Source: an uncultured Eubacteriales bacterium
Lineage (GTDB): Bacteria > Bacillota > Clostridia > Christensenellales > Borkfalkiaceae
Length of the DNA stretch: 64,000 nt
Assembly: GCA_905209085.1 (NCBI GenBank)
Contig: CAJLRM010000006.1
Coordinates: 124,001 to 188,000 of the forward strand
Direction of reading: 5' to 3'
The notes below the pieces were generated by a model, which saw only the letters and a list, made by a program, of their open reading frames with translations, was not told the DNA's origin and made no database searches. Of the stretch, positions 17,492 through 26,700 are shown piece after piece. The position numbers were made by a program, and so were the translations under genes. The stretch's first letter is position 1, and each line of letters begins with the position of its first letter.

Positions 17492-18043
17492 CTATCTCCT
17501 TTCTTTTAAAAGCGCATAGCGAGCTTTGGTCATCAGATAGACGACTTCGTCGAGCACTATGCCGTCGTAGCGCCGCCAGCTTTTTTCTATCCGTCCCCAA
17601 TATTCGAATCCGAGTTTTTCAATCACCCGTTTGGACTGAAAGTTAAAGGAAAAATGCGAAACGAGCAGCGTATCCGCGTTCAATTCTTCGAATGCAAAGG
17701 CGAGGGCACGCCTTGCGGCCTCGGGGACGAGCCCGCGTCCCCAATACGGCTCCGCCAGAACGTAACCCAATTCGAAATCATAGGGAAGCGCAACCCCTGT
17801 CTTTTGACTTTTGTGCAGACCGAGAGATCCGACGACTTTACCCGTTTCTTTGAGTTCCAAGGCCCATGTTTCGTCCTTTTCGGCAAAGATTTTCAAAAGG
17901 GATTTCGTTTCTTCGAGCGTTTCGTGCGGCTTCCATCCCGCCATAGGTCCCACTTTGCGCCCCGACGCGTACGCATAGACGTCCTCCGCGTCCGTTTCCT
18001 GCCATTGCCGTAAAAGGAGCCGTTCGGTTTCCAATGTTTTCAT
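17492..18043 (-). CDS. GNAT acetyltransferase, RimJ/RimL type
   Basis: This 183-residue protein is an acetyl-CoA-dependent N-acetyltransferase of the RimJ/RimL subgroup. It begins METERLLLRQW-like (KTLETERLLLRQWQETDAED), has the beta-strand pair WALELKETGKVVGSLGLH and the acetyl-CoA pyrophosphate loop PYWGRGLVPEAARRALAFA, and ends with the usual strand RVIEKLGFEYWGRIEKSWR. The ATG at 18043 is preferred over one 18 codons upstream because the family alignment begins here and GAGG lies 10 nt before it. The substrate is unknown: ribosomal protein, amino acid or small molecule are all possible. Confidence 0.9.
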   Translation of the reverse strand: MKTLETERLLLRQWQETDAEDVYAYASGRKVGPMAGWKPHETLEETKSLLKIFAEKDETWALELKETGKVVGSLGLHKSQKTGVALPYDFELGYVLAEPYWGRGLVPEAARRALAFAFEELNADTLLVSHFSFNFQSKRVIEKLGFEYWGRIEKSWRRYDGIVLDEVVYLMTKARYALLKERR

Positions 18044-18068
18044 GGATAAATACCTCGCTTTTCGATAC

Positions 18069-18098
18069 AGTATAGCATAACCGGGGATAAAAAGCAAG
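18069..18098 (-). promoter_or_regulatory. Promoter of the GNAT gene
   Basis: On the minus strand TTGCTT (18098-18093), 18 nt, TATACT (18074-18069) with an extended -10 TGC. The leader is about 20 nt. Confidence 0.65.
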
Positions 18099-18239
18099 GG
18101 GTAGGCCTCATTTCGGACACGGTAGTTTACGTATACGGTGGTTTACGGATGCGCGCGGGCTGAAAGAGGAGCGCGCAGCAGAGGGATAGCCGCTCCCATG
18201 GGAAGGGAAAAAAGGAAACAGGGGAGAGAAAGGACGGCG

Positions 18240-18941
18240 CTACATCTGGCGCTTGGCGAGGATTTTGCCCTCCGTGGAATCGACGAGCAGGGCGAGTATC
18301 CTGCCTTCCCTGTCGATGATTCCGACGTAATAATAGGGGGCGTCTTCATAAATGAGCCGCATATAGATTTCTCCCGCAAACCCGTTTCTGTCCGTCATCG
18401 AATTGAACGTTTCGCTTTCCGCTGTCTTTACTTTGTTCAGGATATCCCGCGGGGAAAGGGTTTCTTCCGTGCGGACGGAGGCTGCGGTCAGCTCTGCCGT
18501 GGTTTCGTCGAACGCCACGGTAAAGACGATTTCGGCCGCGGCGGAAAGGTCTAAGGAACAGGAATAAAAATATTCTAGCTTGACGTTGTCGAAGGACATA
18601 TCGCCGCCGTACTCCTTGCCCTCGTAGGTAAAGGAGATGTCGTACGATTCGACGCCCGTGGGCGCGGTGAGATAAATTTCCGCGCGGGGCGTGGTTTCCC
18701 TCTTGATCCCGTCGGCGGCATAGGGCGTTTCCTTTTCCGTCGCGTAGACGGCGAGGGAGAGATTGTTCTTCGACGCGACGAGCACGTTGCTGCGAAGCTC
18801 GGAAACGTAATCGAAATAGTCGATTTTTTTCGAACAGGAACCGAGGAAAACGAGCGCGGCGGGAACGGCGAGCGCGGCAGAGAAAATTTTAAATGCTTTG
18901 TGCGCGCATCTGGGCGCGTTTTTCTGGGAAAAATTCTTCAT
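18240..18941 (-). CDS. Orphan lipoprotein
   Basis: This 233-residue protein has a long basic N-region, a hydrophobic stretch and a lipobox FLGSC with Cys36, so it should be a lipoprotein on the outer membrane face. The mature part is predicted to be mostly beta strands (KIDYFDYVSELRSNVLVASK, then SYDISFTYEGKEYGG) and ends in a region about cleavage by residue (YYYVGIIDREGRILALLVD) that resembles the repeats of secreted beta-rich domains. I recognise no family. No ribosome-binding site precedes the ATG; instead a TATAAT lies 6 nt before it, which suggests a leaderless mRNA. Confidence 0.75.
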   Translation of the reverse strand: MKNFSQKNAPRCAHKAFKIFSAALAVPAALVFLGSCSKKIDYFDYVSELRSNVLVASKNNLSLAVYATEKETPYAADGIKRETTPRAEIYLTAPTGVESYDISFTYEGKEYGGDMSFDNVKLEYFYSCSLDLSAAAEIVFTVAFDETTAELTAASVRTEETLSPRDILNKVKTAESETFNSMTDRNGFAGEIYMRLIYEDAPYYYVGIIDREGRILALLVDSTEGKILAKRQM

Positions 18942-18947
18942 GGTAAC

Positions 18948-18953
18948 ATTATA
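18948..18953 (-). promoter_or_regulatory. -10 element next to the start codon of the orphan lipoprotein gene
   Basis: TATAAT on the minus strand, separated by 6 nt (GTTACC) from ATG 18941. The -35 region is poor. With normal spacing the transcript would begin at the start codon. Confidence 0.5.
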
Positions 18954-18998
18954 TTAAAAAAAGGTTGAAAACATGACGGACAAATTTCATTCATTCAG

Positions 18999-19027
18999 TT
19001 GATTTTTGCGAAGCAATGTGATAAAAT
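18999..19027 (+). promoter_or_regulatory. Promoter of the 19066 gene
   Basis: TTGATT (18999-19004), 17 nt, TAAAAT (19022-19027). Confidence 0.75.
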
Positions 19028-19065
19028 AGATAATAATAAGGAAAACGGAGGAACGAGAGGTGCGA

Positions 19066-19707
19066 ATGGACAAGGTTATCCTGAAAGCCGTATTCAGTAC
19101 GTTGATGGCGATCATCGTGCTTTGCGGCGTCATGACCGCGGCTCTCGTGTTCATTTATCCCTCCACCATGATGGGGCTTGCCTACGACGTCGGTCTGGAC
19201 AATGCCAGCGCCTGGTTTGCGGGCCGCGCCTACAATCAGCTGGACAACGTGTATTATATCGCCTTTGCCACCGAGGTTTCCATCGGTACGGGAGATATGG
19301 AAAAGATTGACGAATACGGCAGCAAATTCATCTTGGACGAAAGTTTCGGCGAATATTGCTCGCGGATGGACGAGCAGACGAGCGGCATCGGCAATTCGTA
19401 TGCGCAATACGTTTACGGGCAGGTATGTATGGCAAAATACCGCCTCGGTAAAGGCGAGGAAGCGGTGGAACTTTCCTTCTCGATAAACGAAGATTGTTTT
19501 CCTCCGAAAAACGCCGCCGCGGCAGTTCTTTTAATCGCGTTGCAACGGAACGGTCAGGAGGATCTGCCGTTTATAGAAAATATCCTGGCGAGGCTGAAAG
19601 CCTTGCAGGAGGAACAAAAAACGAATAAAACCTTTTCGGACGAAGATCTCGAATATCTCGAAAGTATGATCAAGTTGACCGAAATGCGGATGGAAAACTT
19701 CTCTTGA
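19066..19707 (+). CDS. Orphan membrane-anchored protein
   Basis: About 213 residues with one N-terminal membrane segment (residues about 9-30, FSTLMAIIVLCGVMTAALVF) and the remainder outside or cytosolic. The soluble part is helical with repeat-like spacing (NQLDNVYYIAFATEVSIGTG, YAQYVYGQVCMAKYRLGKGE), which suggests a TPR-like fold. The family is not recognised. Start choice is open: ATG 19066 has GAGAGG 5 nt upstream, and an in-frame GTG at 19060 has GGAGG (19047-19051) 8 nt upstream. It stands between an oppositely oriented lipoprotein gene and guaB, with its own promoter. Confidence 0.75.
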   Translation: MDKVILKAVFSTLMAIIVLCGVMTAALVFIYPSTMMGLAYDVGLDNASAWFAGRAYNQLDNVYYIAFATEVSIGTGDMEKIDEYGSKFILDESFGEYCSRMDEQTSGIGNSYAQYVYGQVCMAKYRLGKGEEAVELSFSINEDCFPPKNAAAAVLLIALQRNGQEDLPFIENILARLKALQEEQKTNKTFSDEDLEYLESMIKLTEMRMENFS

Positions 19708-19790
19708 CAAAAGTCAACGAGAGTTCGCCCGTCCGTTTTGTTTCATTAAGACAAAAATTTTAACTTTTCATAAAGACAAGGAGAATACCA

Positions 19791-21248
19791 ATGAGCAGCA
19801 GAATTGTAAAAGAAGGCTTGACGTTCGACGACGTACTCCTCATTCCCCAGGCTTCCGACGTAGTGCCCGCAGACGTGGAACTTAAAACGAAGCTCACCGA
19901 CGACATTCAATTGAATATCCCGTTGGTCAGCGCCGCGATGGACACCGTCACCGAGAACAGAATGGCGATCGCCATTGCGCGAGAGGGCGGCATCGGCATC
20001 ATTCACAAGAACATGACGATTGAGGCGCAGGCGGAACAGGTGGATAAAGTGAAGCGCAGCGAGCACGGCGTCATCACGGATCCCTTCTTTTTGGAGCCCG
20101 AAAACCTCGTCAAAGACGCGGTCGCGCTCATGGAAAAATACCGTATCAGCGGCGTTCCCATTACCAAGAAGGGCAAACTTGTCGGTATTCTTACCAATCG
20201 CGATCTCCGTTTCGAAAGCAATTACGAACAGCCCATTGCCAACGTCATGACCAAGGACCGCCTCGTGACGGCTCCCGTGGGGACTTCCTTGGAGGACGCA
20301 AAGCAGCTTCTCGGCAAACACAGGATCGAAAAGTTGCCCATCGTAGACGAGAAAGGATATTTGAAAGGACTGATCACCATTAAAGACATCGAAAAGTCCA
20401 TTCAGTATCCCAATTCCGCGCGGGATAAGAACGGCAGGCTCCTGGTGGGCGCGGCGGTCGGCACCGCGGCGAATACGCTGGAAAGAGTCGCGGCTCTCGT
20501 CGAAGCGCGCGCGGACGTCATCGCCATCGACACCGCGCACGGGCATTCGAAATTCGTTCTGGAAAAAGTGACGGAAATAAAGGCGAAATTCCCGCAGATT
20601 ACCCTGATCGCGGGCAACGTCGCCACGGCGGCCGCCACGAAGGCGCTGTTCGAGGCGGGCGCGGACGTCGTCAAAGTCGGTATCGGTCCCGGTTCCATCT
20701 GCACCACCCGCGTGGTGGCGGGAATCGGCGTGCCGCAGCTCACGGCCGTCATGGACTGCGCGGAAGCCGCGGACAAAATGGGAAAACGGGTCATTGCCGA
20801 CGGCGGCATTAAATACAGCGGGGATATCGTCAAAGCCATCGCGGCGGGCGGCAGCGCCGTCATGATCGGCTCCCTGTTCGCGGGAACGCTGGAAAGCCCG
20901 GGAGAGGTCGAACTCTATCAGGGCAGGAGTTTCAAGGTCTATCGCGGAATGGGCTCCCTTTCCGCAATGGCGGCGGGCAGTAAGGACAGATACTTTCAGG
21001 AAAATTCGAGAAAATTCGTCCCCGAAGGCGTAGAGGGCAGAGTTCCGTATAGGGGAAGCGTCGCGGAAATCATCTATCAGATGAAGGGCGGGCTTCGTTC
21101 GGGAATGGGCTATTGCGGCAAACGCAATATCGAGGAGCTTCGGACGGATTCGGAATTTGTCCGCATCACGAACGCCGGACTCATCGAAAGCCACCCTCAC
21201 GATATTTCCATCTCTAAGGAAGCGCCTAACTATTCTCCGAGAGGCTGA
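19791..21248 (+). CDS. guaB: Inosine-5'-monophosphate dehydrogenase
   Basis: This 485-residue enzyme oxidises IMP to XMP with NAD+, the first committed step to GMP. It starts with the typical GLTFDDVLLIPQASDV, holds two CBS domains inserted at about 95-210 (GVPITKKGKLVGILTNRDLR, EKLPIVDEKGYLKGLITIKD), and has the catalytic loop GPGSICTTRVVAG with Cys304 and the flap segment YRGMGSLSAM. An AAGGAGA site lies before the ATG. It is followed by guaA on the same strand, so the two GMP-forming steps are adjacent. No purine riboswitch is visible in the 83 nt upstream. Confidence 0.98.
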   Translation: MSSRIVKEGLTFDDVLLIPQASDVVPADVELKTKLTDDIQLNIPLVSAAMDTVTENRMAIAIAREGGIGIIHKNMTIEAQAEQVDKVKRSEHGVITDPFFLEPENLVKDAVALMEKYRISGVPITKKGKLVGILTNRDLRFESNYEQPIANVMTKDRLVTAPVGTSLEDAKQLLGKHRIEKLPIVDEKGYLKGLITIKDIEKSIQYPNSARDKNGRLLVGAAVGTAANTLERVAALVEARADVIAIDTAHGHSKFVLEKVTEIKAKFPQITLIAGNVATAAATKALFEAGADVVKVGIGPGSICTTRVVAGIGVPQLTAVMDCAEAADKMGKRVIADGGIKYSGDIVKAIAAGGSAVMIGSLFAGTLESPGEVELYQGRSFKVYRGMGSLSAMAAGSKDRYFQENSRKFVPEGVEGRVPYRGSVAEIIYQMKGGLRSGMGYCGKRNIEELRTDSEFVRITNAGLIESHPHDISISKEAPNYSPRG

Positions 21249-21401
21249 CGGGGAAAACGGCGAAAATATAAGGGCAAACAGGAGAAAAAACGGCGCTCGT
21301 CGAAAACATGGGTGCCGTCTTTCGGCTTTTTGTACACGATCCGACAGGCGGAAACGCGCCTCGATAAAATCAATCATCTAATTCTAAGGAAGAAAATACG
21401 A

Positions 21402-22946
21402 ATGTCACAACACGAAAAAGTTTTGGTCCTCGATTTCGGCGGACAGTACAATCAGTTGATCGCGCGCAGAGTGCGCGATTTAAACGTTTACTGCGATCTT
21501 AAAAGCTGCGATATGACGATAGAGGAGATCAAAGAATACGATCCCATCGGCATCATTTTTACGGGCGGTCCCAATAGCGTTTACGAGGAGTCTTCTCCGC
21601 ACGTGCCCGCGGAAATTTTCGGACTCGGAATCCCCGTCCTCGGCATTTGCTACGGCTGTCAGCTGATTGCCTATACGCTGGGCGGCAAAGTCACTCATGC
21701 GACGACGAGCGAGTACGGAAAACGGGAGATCCGCGTTTTGAACGGAGGAAAGCTCTTTCAAGACGTCCCCGAAAAGAGCGTCAGCTGGATGAGCCACACC
21801 GACTATGTTTCCGAGGCGCCCGCCGGATTTAAGATCCTTGCGGACACGGAAGCGGGCACCTGCCCCGTAGCCGCATTTGCGGACGAAGAAAAGAAAATTT
21901 ACGGCGTTCAGTTCCACCCCGAAGTGGCGCATACCGAGTACGGAAATCAAGTCCTCAAAAACTTCCTTTACGAAGTTTGTAACGCGAAGGGAGATTGGAC
22001 GATGCGCGGTTTCGTCGCGGAACAAGTCAAAAAACTCAAAGAAAAGATCGGAGATAAAAAGGTGTTGTGCGCGATGAGCGGCGGCGTCGATTCCGCCGTC
22101 GCGGCTACGCTCATTCATAAAGCCGTGGGAAATCAGCTCGTCTGCGTGTTCGTCGATCATGGACTGCTTCGCAAATACGAGGCGGACGAGGTCATGGAGG
22201 TGTTCAAAGGCAAATTGGGGATGAACCTCATCAAGGCGGACGCGGGCGAAGTTTTCCTCGGAAAGCTTGCGGGGGTTTCCGATCCCGAAAAGAAGCGCAA
22301 AATCATCGGCGCAGAGTTCATCCGCACCTTTGAAAAGGAAGCGAAAAAAATCGGCGCGGTGGACTATCTGGTGCAGGGCACCATTTATCCCGACGTCATC
22401 GAGAGCGGCAAGGGAAAATCCGCCGTCATCAAGAGCCATCACAACGTGGGCGGACTTCCTTCCGTGGTCGATTTCAAAGAGATCATCGAGCCTTTGAGGG
22501 ACCTCTTCAAGGACGAGGTGCGCCGCGTGGGATTCGAGCTGGGGCTGCCGAGAAAAGTGGTCATGCGCCAGCCCTTCCCGGGACCCGGACTCGCTATCCG
22601 CATCATGGGCGAGGTGACGAGGGAGAAGCTGGAAACTTTGCGCGAAGCGGATTTCATTTTGCGGGACGAGATTGCCAAAGCGGGCTTGGACGAACAGATT
22701 TGGCAATATTTTGCCGTTATCACGAACAGTCCGACGGTGGGCGTGATGGGAGATTTCCGTACCTATGAGAACGTGATAGCGCTGCGCGCCGTAACGAGCA
22801 TAGACGCGATGACTGCGGACTGGGCGAGGATTCCCTACGATATTTTGGAAAAAATAAGCACCCGAATCGTCAACGAAGTCAAGCACGCAAACCGCATCGT
22901 CTACGACATCACCTCCAAACCTCCCGCAACCATCGAATGGGAATGA
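21402..22946 (+). CDS. guaA: GMP synthase (glutamine-hydrolysing)
   Basis: This 514-residue enzyme aminates XMP to GMP. The N-terminal class-I amidotransferase has the nucleophile Cys83 (GICYGCQ) and the His/Glu pair in VQFHPEV; the ATP pyrophosphatase domain has the P-loop SGGVDS at 226-231; the C-terminal dimerisation domain has RQPFPGPGLAIR and ends KPPATIEWE. The ATG at 21402 is preferred because the family begins at this point; an in-frame ATG 90 nt upstream lies in the spacer and lacks a ribosome site. It lies 153 nt downstream of guaB. Confidence 0.98.
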   Translation: MSQHEKVLVLDFGGQYNQLIARRVRDLNVYCDLKSCDMTIEEIKEYDPIGIIFTGGPNSVYEESSPHVPAEIFGLGIPVLGICYGCQLIAYTLGGKVTHATTSEYGKREIRVLNGGKLFQDVPEKSVSWMSHTDYVSEAPAGFKILADTEAGTCPVAAFADEEKKIYGVQFHPEVAHTEYGNQVLKNFLYEVCNAKGDWTMRGFVAEQVKKLKEKIGDKKVLCAMSGGVDSAVAATLIHKAVGNQLVCVFVDHGLLRKYEADEVMEVFKGKLGMNLIKADAGEVFLGKLAGVSDPEKKRKIIGAEFIRTFEKEAKKIGAVDYLVQGTIYPDVIESGKGKSAVIKSHHNVGGLPSVVDFKEIIEPLRDLFKDEVRRVGFELGLPRKVVMRQPFPGPGLAIRIMGEVTREKLETLREADFILRDEIAKAGLDEQIWQYFAVITNSPTVGVMGDFRTYENVIALRAVTSIDAMTADWARIPYDILEKISTRIVNEVKHANRIVYDITSKPPATIEWE

Positions 22947-22994
22947 TTGGGCGGAAAACGGAGGCGTCCGAGGAATCGTTTAAGGCAAACGGAA

Positions 22995-23873
22995 ATGAAA
23001 AAGCTCACAGTAGCGCTGCTGCAAATATTGCCCGCAAAAACGCGGGCGGAGAATCTGCAAAAGGGAATTGAGGCTTGCCGCGAAGCGAAAAAATCGGGCG
23101 CGGACATCGCCCTGTTTCCCGAAATGTGGAGCGACGGATATCGTATCCCGGAAGATATAGAAGCTTTGAAGACCGAGGCGGTCTGCGCGGACGGAGAGTT
23201 CGTTTCGGCGTTTGGAAAACTTGCCGCAGAATTGAATATGGCCGTCGGGATCACCTTTTTAGAACGCTGGGAGCCTTTGCCGAGAAATACGCTCGTCCTG
23301 TTCGACAGGCACGGTAAAAGGGCGTTGACCTATGCCAAAGTTCATACCTGCGATTTTGGCGACGAGGCTCGGTTGACGGCGGGCGAGGATTTTTACGTCG
23401 CACAGCTCGATACCGCCGCAGGCGAGGTCAAGGTCGGCGCGATGATCTGTTACGACAGGGAGTTCCCCGAAAGCGCGAGGATTCTGATGCTGAAAGGCGC
23501 CGAGATCGTCCTCGTGCCCAATGCCTGTCCCATGGAGATAAACCGCCTTTCGCAGCTTAGAGGCAGAGCCTATGAGAATATGTTTGGCATAGCCACCTGC
23601 AATTATCCCTGCGGTCAGCCGGACTGCAACGGTCATTCTTCCGCATTCGACGGCGTCGCGTATTTGCCCGAACTTTCGGGATCGAGAGATACCTGCCTTT
23701 TGGAAGCGGGCGGGGAAGCGGGCGTCTATCTCGCGGCGTTTGATCTGGATATGCTGCGGGAATACCGCAAAAGCGAAGTCCACGGCAATGCTTACCGCCA
23801 TCCTCAAAAATATCGCTTGCTCCTTGACGAGCAGATTCAGGAGCCTTTTATCCGAAAAGATTACAGAAAATAG
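22995..23873 (+). CDS. Carbon-nitrogen hydrolase (nitrilase superfamily)
   Basis: This 292-residue enzyme hydrolyses an amide or nitrile C-N bond. The catalytic triad is visible as Glu43 (LFPEMW), Lys115 (YAKVHTCDFGDE) and Cys152 (MICYDREFPES). Such enzymes include omega-amidase, N-carbamoylputrescine amidase and deaminated-glutathione amidase; the RLSQLRGRAYEN segment is typical but does not fix the substrate. The start at 22995 has only a weak site (ACGGAA), 48 nt behind guaA. Its position after guaBA may be mere neighbourhood. Confidence 0.92.
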   Translation: MKKLTVALLQILPAKTRAENLQKGIEACREAKKSGADIALFPEMWSDGYRIPEDIEALKTEAVCADGEFVSAFGKLAAELNMAVGITFLERWEPLPRNTLVLFDRHGKRALTYAKVHTCDFGDEARLTAGEDFYVAQLDTAAGEVKVGAMICYDREFPESARILMLKGAEIVLVPNACPMEINRLSQLRGRAYENMFGIATCNYPCGQPDCNGHSSAFDGVAYLPELSGSRDTCLLEAGGEAGVYLAAFDLDMLREYRKSEVHGNAYRHPQKYRLLLDEQIQEPFIRKDYRK

Positions 23874-24024
23874 AGTTTGTGCGGCGCGGGCACACGCGGT
23901 TACGGGAAGGGCCTGAACGGGAAAAGCGGCGAAAAAATCCGCAGGGGGGGCAAATACTCGTTTTCATAGGCGGAAGAGGCGGGAATCGAATAGAAACGGA
24001 TAAGCCGCGTGGCCGTGGCTTTTG

Positions 24025-24057
24025 AAACTCCCGCGCGGACGTTCCGCGCGGGAGTTT
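24025..24057 (+). terminator. Strong perfect hairpin between the hydrolase and amidohydrolase genes
   Basis: A 15-bp perfect stem (AAACTCCCGCGCGGA at 24025-24039, complement at 24043-24057) with a 3-nt loop. No T-run follows, so it may act as a weak terminator, a processing site or an mRNA stabiliser. Confidence 0.5.
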
Positions 24058-24120
24058 GGATTCTAAAAAATAAAAATTCCGAACAATCGAATGAGATTGA
24101 AGAAGGGAAGGAGAAGGAAC

Positions 24121-25404
24121 ATGAAGACGGCTTATTTGCACTGCATTCTTTTAGACGGCAGTGAAAACATGACGGCGCAGCCGGATATGACGGTGATCGT
24201 CGAGGACGGAAAAATAACGGCGATAGAAAAGAATTTGCCCGCGGCCGCCGATAGCGGCGAAGTCATAGATCTTGACGGAAATTATCTGATGCCGGGGCTT
24301 ATCAATCTGCACGTGCATCTCCCCGGCAGCGGCTATCCCAAGAAAAAGCCGCAAGACAGCGCAAAAGCGGCGAAATTCGTTATGAAAAACGCACTGACGA
24401 GAGCTTTGGGGCGCAGGCTGTGCGAACATTACGCAAAAACGGAACTCCTGTCGGGAGTCACTACCATCCGCACGGTAGGCGGGCTCGGCAATTTCGATTC
24501 GACGATTCGGGACCGTATCGACGCGGGGAAAATCGCGGGGCCGCGGATGTTGGTTTCCGATACCGCCGTTTCCGTACCCGGCGGGCATATGGCCGGCTCG
24601 GTGGCATACGCCGCCGAAAACGAAGCGGAATGCCGCGTTCTCGTCCAAAAGATTATCGGGGGCAGACCCGACTGGATCAAACTGATGATTACGGGCGGAG
24701 TGCTGGACGCGAAAGTCAAAGGGGAGCCGGGCGTTCTTAAAATGCCGCCCGAATACGTGAAGGCGTGCTGCGAGGAGGCGCATAAGGCGGGCTACCGCGT
24801 CGCCGCGCACGTCGAAAGTCCCGAAGGGCTGCGCGTGGCTCTCGAAAACGGAGTCGATACGATAGAGCACGGCGCGGAGCCCGACGAAGAGATAATCTCG
24901 CTGTTTAAAGAAAAAAAGGCGTACGACATCTGTACGCTCTCTCCCGCGATCCCCCTTGCAAAATTCGATCGTGCGCTGACGGGCGCGACGGAACTGATGC
25001 AGTATAACGGCAATATCGTTTTCGAAGGGATCGTCGCGTGCGCGAAAAGAGCGCTTGAAAACGGGATTCCCGTGGGGCTTGGCACGGATACCGCCTGTCC
25101 CTTCGTCACGCATTACGATATGTGGCGGGAACTCGAATATTTCAGAAAATACGTGGGCGTCAGCCGCGCGTTTGCGCTGTATACGGCAACCAAGCGCAAC
25201 GCGGAAATCGCGGGAATCGGGGACGAAACGGGAAGCGTGGAGGTGGGTAAAAGCGCGGATTTTCTCATTACGGAAAAAAATCCGTTGGAGGATTTTTCCG
25301 CTCTGCGGACGCCTCGCCTGGTTTCCGTGCGCGGCAGAATTTTAAAAAATCCGAAAGTGAAGAAAAACAAGACTTGCGAAAGGGAATTGGACAAATATAT
25401 GTAA
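24121..25404 (+). CDS. Metal-dependent amidohydrolase (imidazolonepropionase/prolidase-like)
   Basis: This 427-residue member of the amidohydrolase superfamily has the first metal pair in LINLHVHLPG (His64, His66), the bridging lysine in IKLMITGGV, further ligands in VAAHVES and TIEHGAEPDE, and the catalytic Asp in GLGTDTACPF. Family members cleave N-acylated amino acids, Xaa-Pro dipeptides or cyclic amides such as imidazolone propionate. The ATG at 24121 follows AAGGAGAAGGA. The substrate is not predictable. Confidence 0.92.
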   Translation: MKTAYLHCILLDGSENMTAQPDMTVIVEDGKITAIEKNLPAAADSGEVIDLDGNYLMPGLINLHVHLPGSGYPKKKPQDSAKAAKFVMKNALTRALGRRLCEHYAKTELLSGVTTIRTVGGLGNFDSTIRDRIDAGKIAGPRMLVSDTAVSVPGGHMAGSVAYAAENEAECRVLVQKIIGGRPDWIKLMITGGVLDAKVKGEPGVLKMPPEYVKACCEEAHKAGYRVAAHVESPEGLRVALENGVDTIEHGAEPDEEIISLFKEKKAYDICTLSPAIPLAKFDRALTGATELMQYNGNIVFEGIVACAKRALENGIPVGLGTDTACPFVTHYDMWRELEYFRKYVGVSRAFALYTATKRNAEIAGIGDETGSVEVGKSADFLITEKNPLEDFSALRTPRLVSVRGRILKNPKVKKNKTCERELDKYM

Positions 25405-25467
25405 CGCCTGTTTTCCGGCGAACAGGAGTTTTTGAAGAGCGGCTTTGGAGGTATGGCGGAAAAAGAA

Positions 25468-25953
25468 ATGGAATACGAAATACGCAAAGTGAAGGGCGAA
25501 GAAGTGGATGCGGCTTTAAAGATGGTTTGGAAAGTATTTCTCGAATTCGAATCTCCCCAATACGCGCCCGAAGGGACGGAAACGTTCCGTCGCGATATTG
25601 TAGAAAACATCGATTTTTATGCGGATTGTCAGGCGGGTATGTGTCCGTTGTACGGAGCGTTCGACGGAAAAAGGATCATCGGCGTAATGGGGCTGCGGAA
25701 AGACGGCGTTCACGTCAATCTCGCCTTTGTGGATAAAGAGTATCACCGCCGCGGCGTGGGAAGCGCGCTTTTTCGTTTTCTGCTTTCGGAACGGCTGAGG
25801 GAAAATCCCGAAATAGAAGAGATTACGCTCAATGCCTCGCCCTACGGCGTACCTTTTTATCGGAGCCTGGGGTTTGAAGCGCTTTCCGGGGAACGAGAAA
25901 AGAACGGGATTCGCTATACTCCGATGAAATACGAAGTCAAGACTAAAAAATAG
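25468..25953 (+). CDS. GNAT-family N-acetyltransferase
   Basis: About 161 residues with a standard GNAT core: KMVWKVFLEFESPQYAPEG at the N-terminus, central strand GVHVNLAFVDKEYHRRGVG with the acetyl-CoA loop HRRGVGSALF, and a C-terminal YGVPFYRSLGFEAL. The start is uncertain: GGAGG at 25447-25451 is too close to ATG 25453 and far from ATG 25468, and family members begin at the latter (MEYEIRKV). The substrate is unknown. It begins a series of small same-strand genes reaching to 29669. Confidence 0.88.
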   Translation: MEYEIRKVKGEEVDAALKMVWKVFLEFESPQYAPEGTETFRRDIVENIDFYADCQAGMCPLYGAFDGKRIIGVMGLRKDGVHVNLAFVDKEYHRRGVGSALFRFLLSERLRENPEIEEITLNASPYGVPFYRSLGFEALSGEREKNGIRYTPMKYEVKTKK

Positions 25954-25989
25954 AAAGCGAAGCTTACGGAGGAAAGAGAAACGGGAAAG

Positions 25990-26664
25990 ATGGCAGGTTT
26001 TAAGGAGATATTCAAAAATCGTAAGGCAAATATCGGGCGTTTGCTCGATTTCGGGTTTACGGAAAGTAAAGAGGGATATACGTACCGCACAGGCGTATTG
26101 GAGGGGCAGTTTACCCTCGGGATCGACGTATCGAAGAGCGGAGAGGTCGATACGGAGGTGCGTGATACGGAAACGGGCGAGGAATACGTCTTGATTCGCC
26201 TGCCCGACGCGTGCGGGGCTTTTGTGGGAAAAGTCAGAAAGGCGTGCGAAGAGGTCCTCCGCGTCGTTGCGGAAAAGTGTTTTGAGAAAACGCTATTCAA
26301 AAACACACAGACAAACGAGCTCTGCGCTTATGTAAAAGACGCTTACGGGGACGAACCCGAGTTTCTTTGGGAAAAGACACCGGAAAACGCCGTGTTCCGG
26401 AGAAAGGACAACGCGAAGTGGTACGCCGCCGTTTTGAGCGTATCAAAATGCAAATTGGGCTTGGACGAAGAAGGAGAAACGGAAATCGTCGATCTCAAAG
26501 CCCCTCACTCCGAAATATCCGCACTCGTAGACGGAAAAAGGTATTTTTCGGGTTATCATATGAATAAAAATCATTGGTACACCATTTGTCTTGACGGGAC
26601 GGTGCCGAACGAGGAACTTTTTAGACGCATCGGCGAAAGTTATGCTTTGGCGAAAAAAGGATGA
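25990..26664 (+). CDS. MmcQ/YjbR-family protein
   Basis: This 224-residue protein carries in its C-terminal half the MmcQ/YjbR signature (AVFRRKDNAKWYAAVLSVSK, YHMNKNHWYTICLDGTVPN, then LFRRIGESYALAKKG). This fold resembles a DNA-binding CyaY-like domain, and its role is not known in detail. The N-terminal half has a second beta-rich region with LEGQFTLGIDVSKSGEVDTE. No membrane segment is present. It follows the GNAT gene by 36 nt. Confidence 0.82.
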   Translation: MAGFKEIFKNRKANIGRLLDFGFTESKEGYTYRTGVLEGQFTLGIDVSKSGEVDTEVRDTETGEEYVLIRLPDACGAFVGKVRKACEEVLRVVAEKCFEKTLFKNTQTNELCAYVKDAYGDEPEFLWEKTPENAVFRRKDNAKWYAAVLSVSKCKLGLDEEGETEIVDLKAPHSEISALVDGKRYFSGYHMNKNHWYTICLDGTVPNEELFRRIGESYALAKKG

Positions 26665-26700
26665 CCTTTGAAGATGAAAAAAAGATAAAGGAACAGGAAA

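Noticed and set aside
19708..19790. Purine riboswitch before guaB
   Set aside because: Only 83 nt are available and the conserved three-way junction core is missing.
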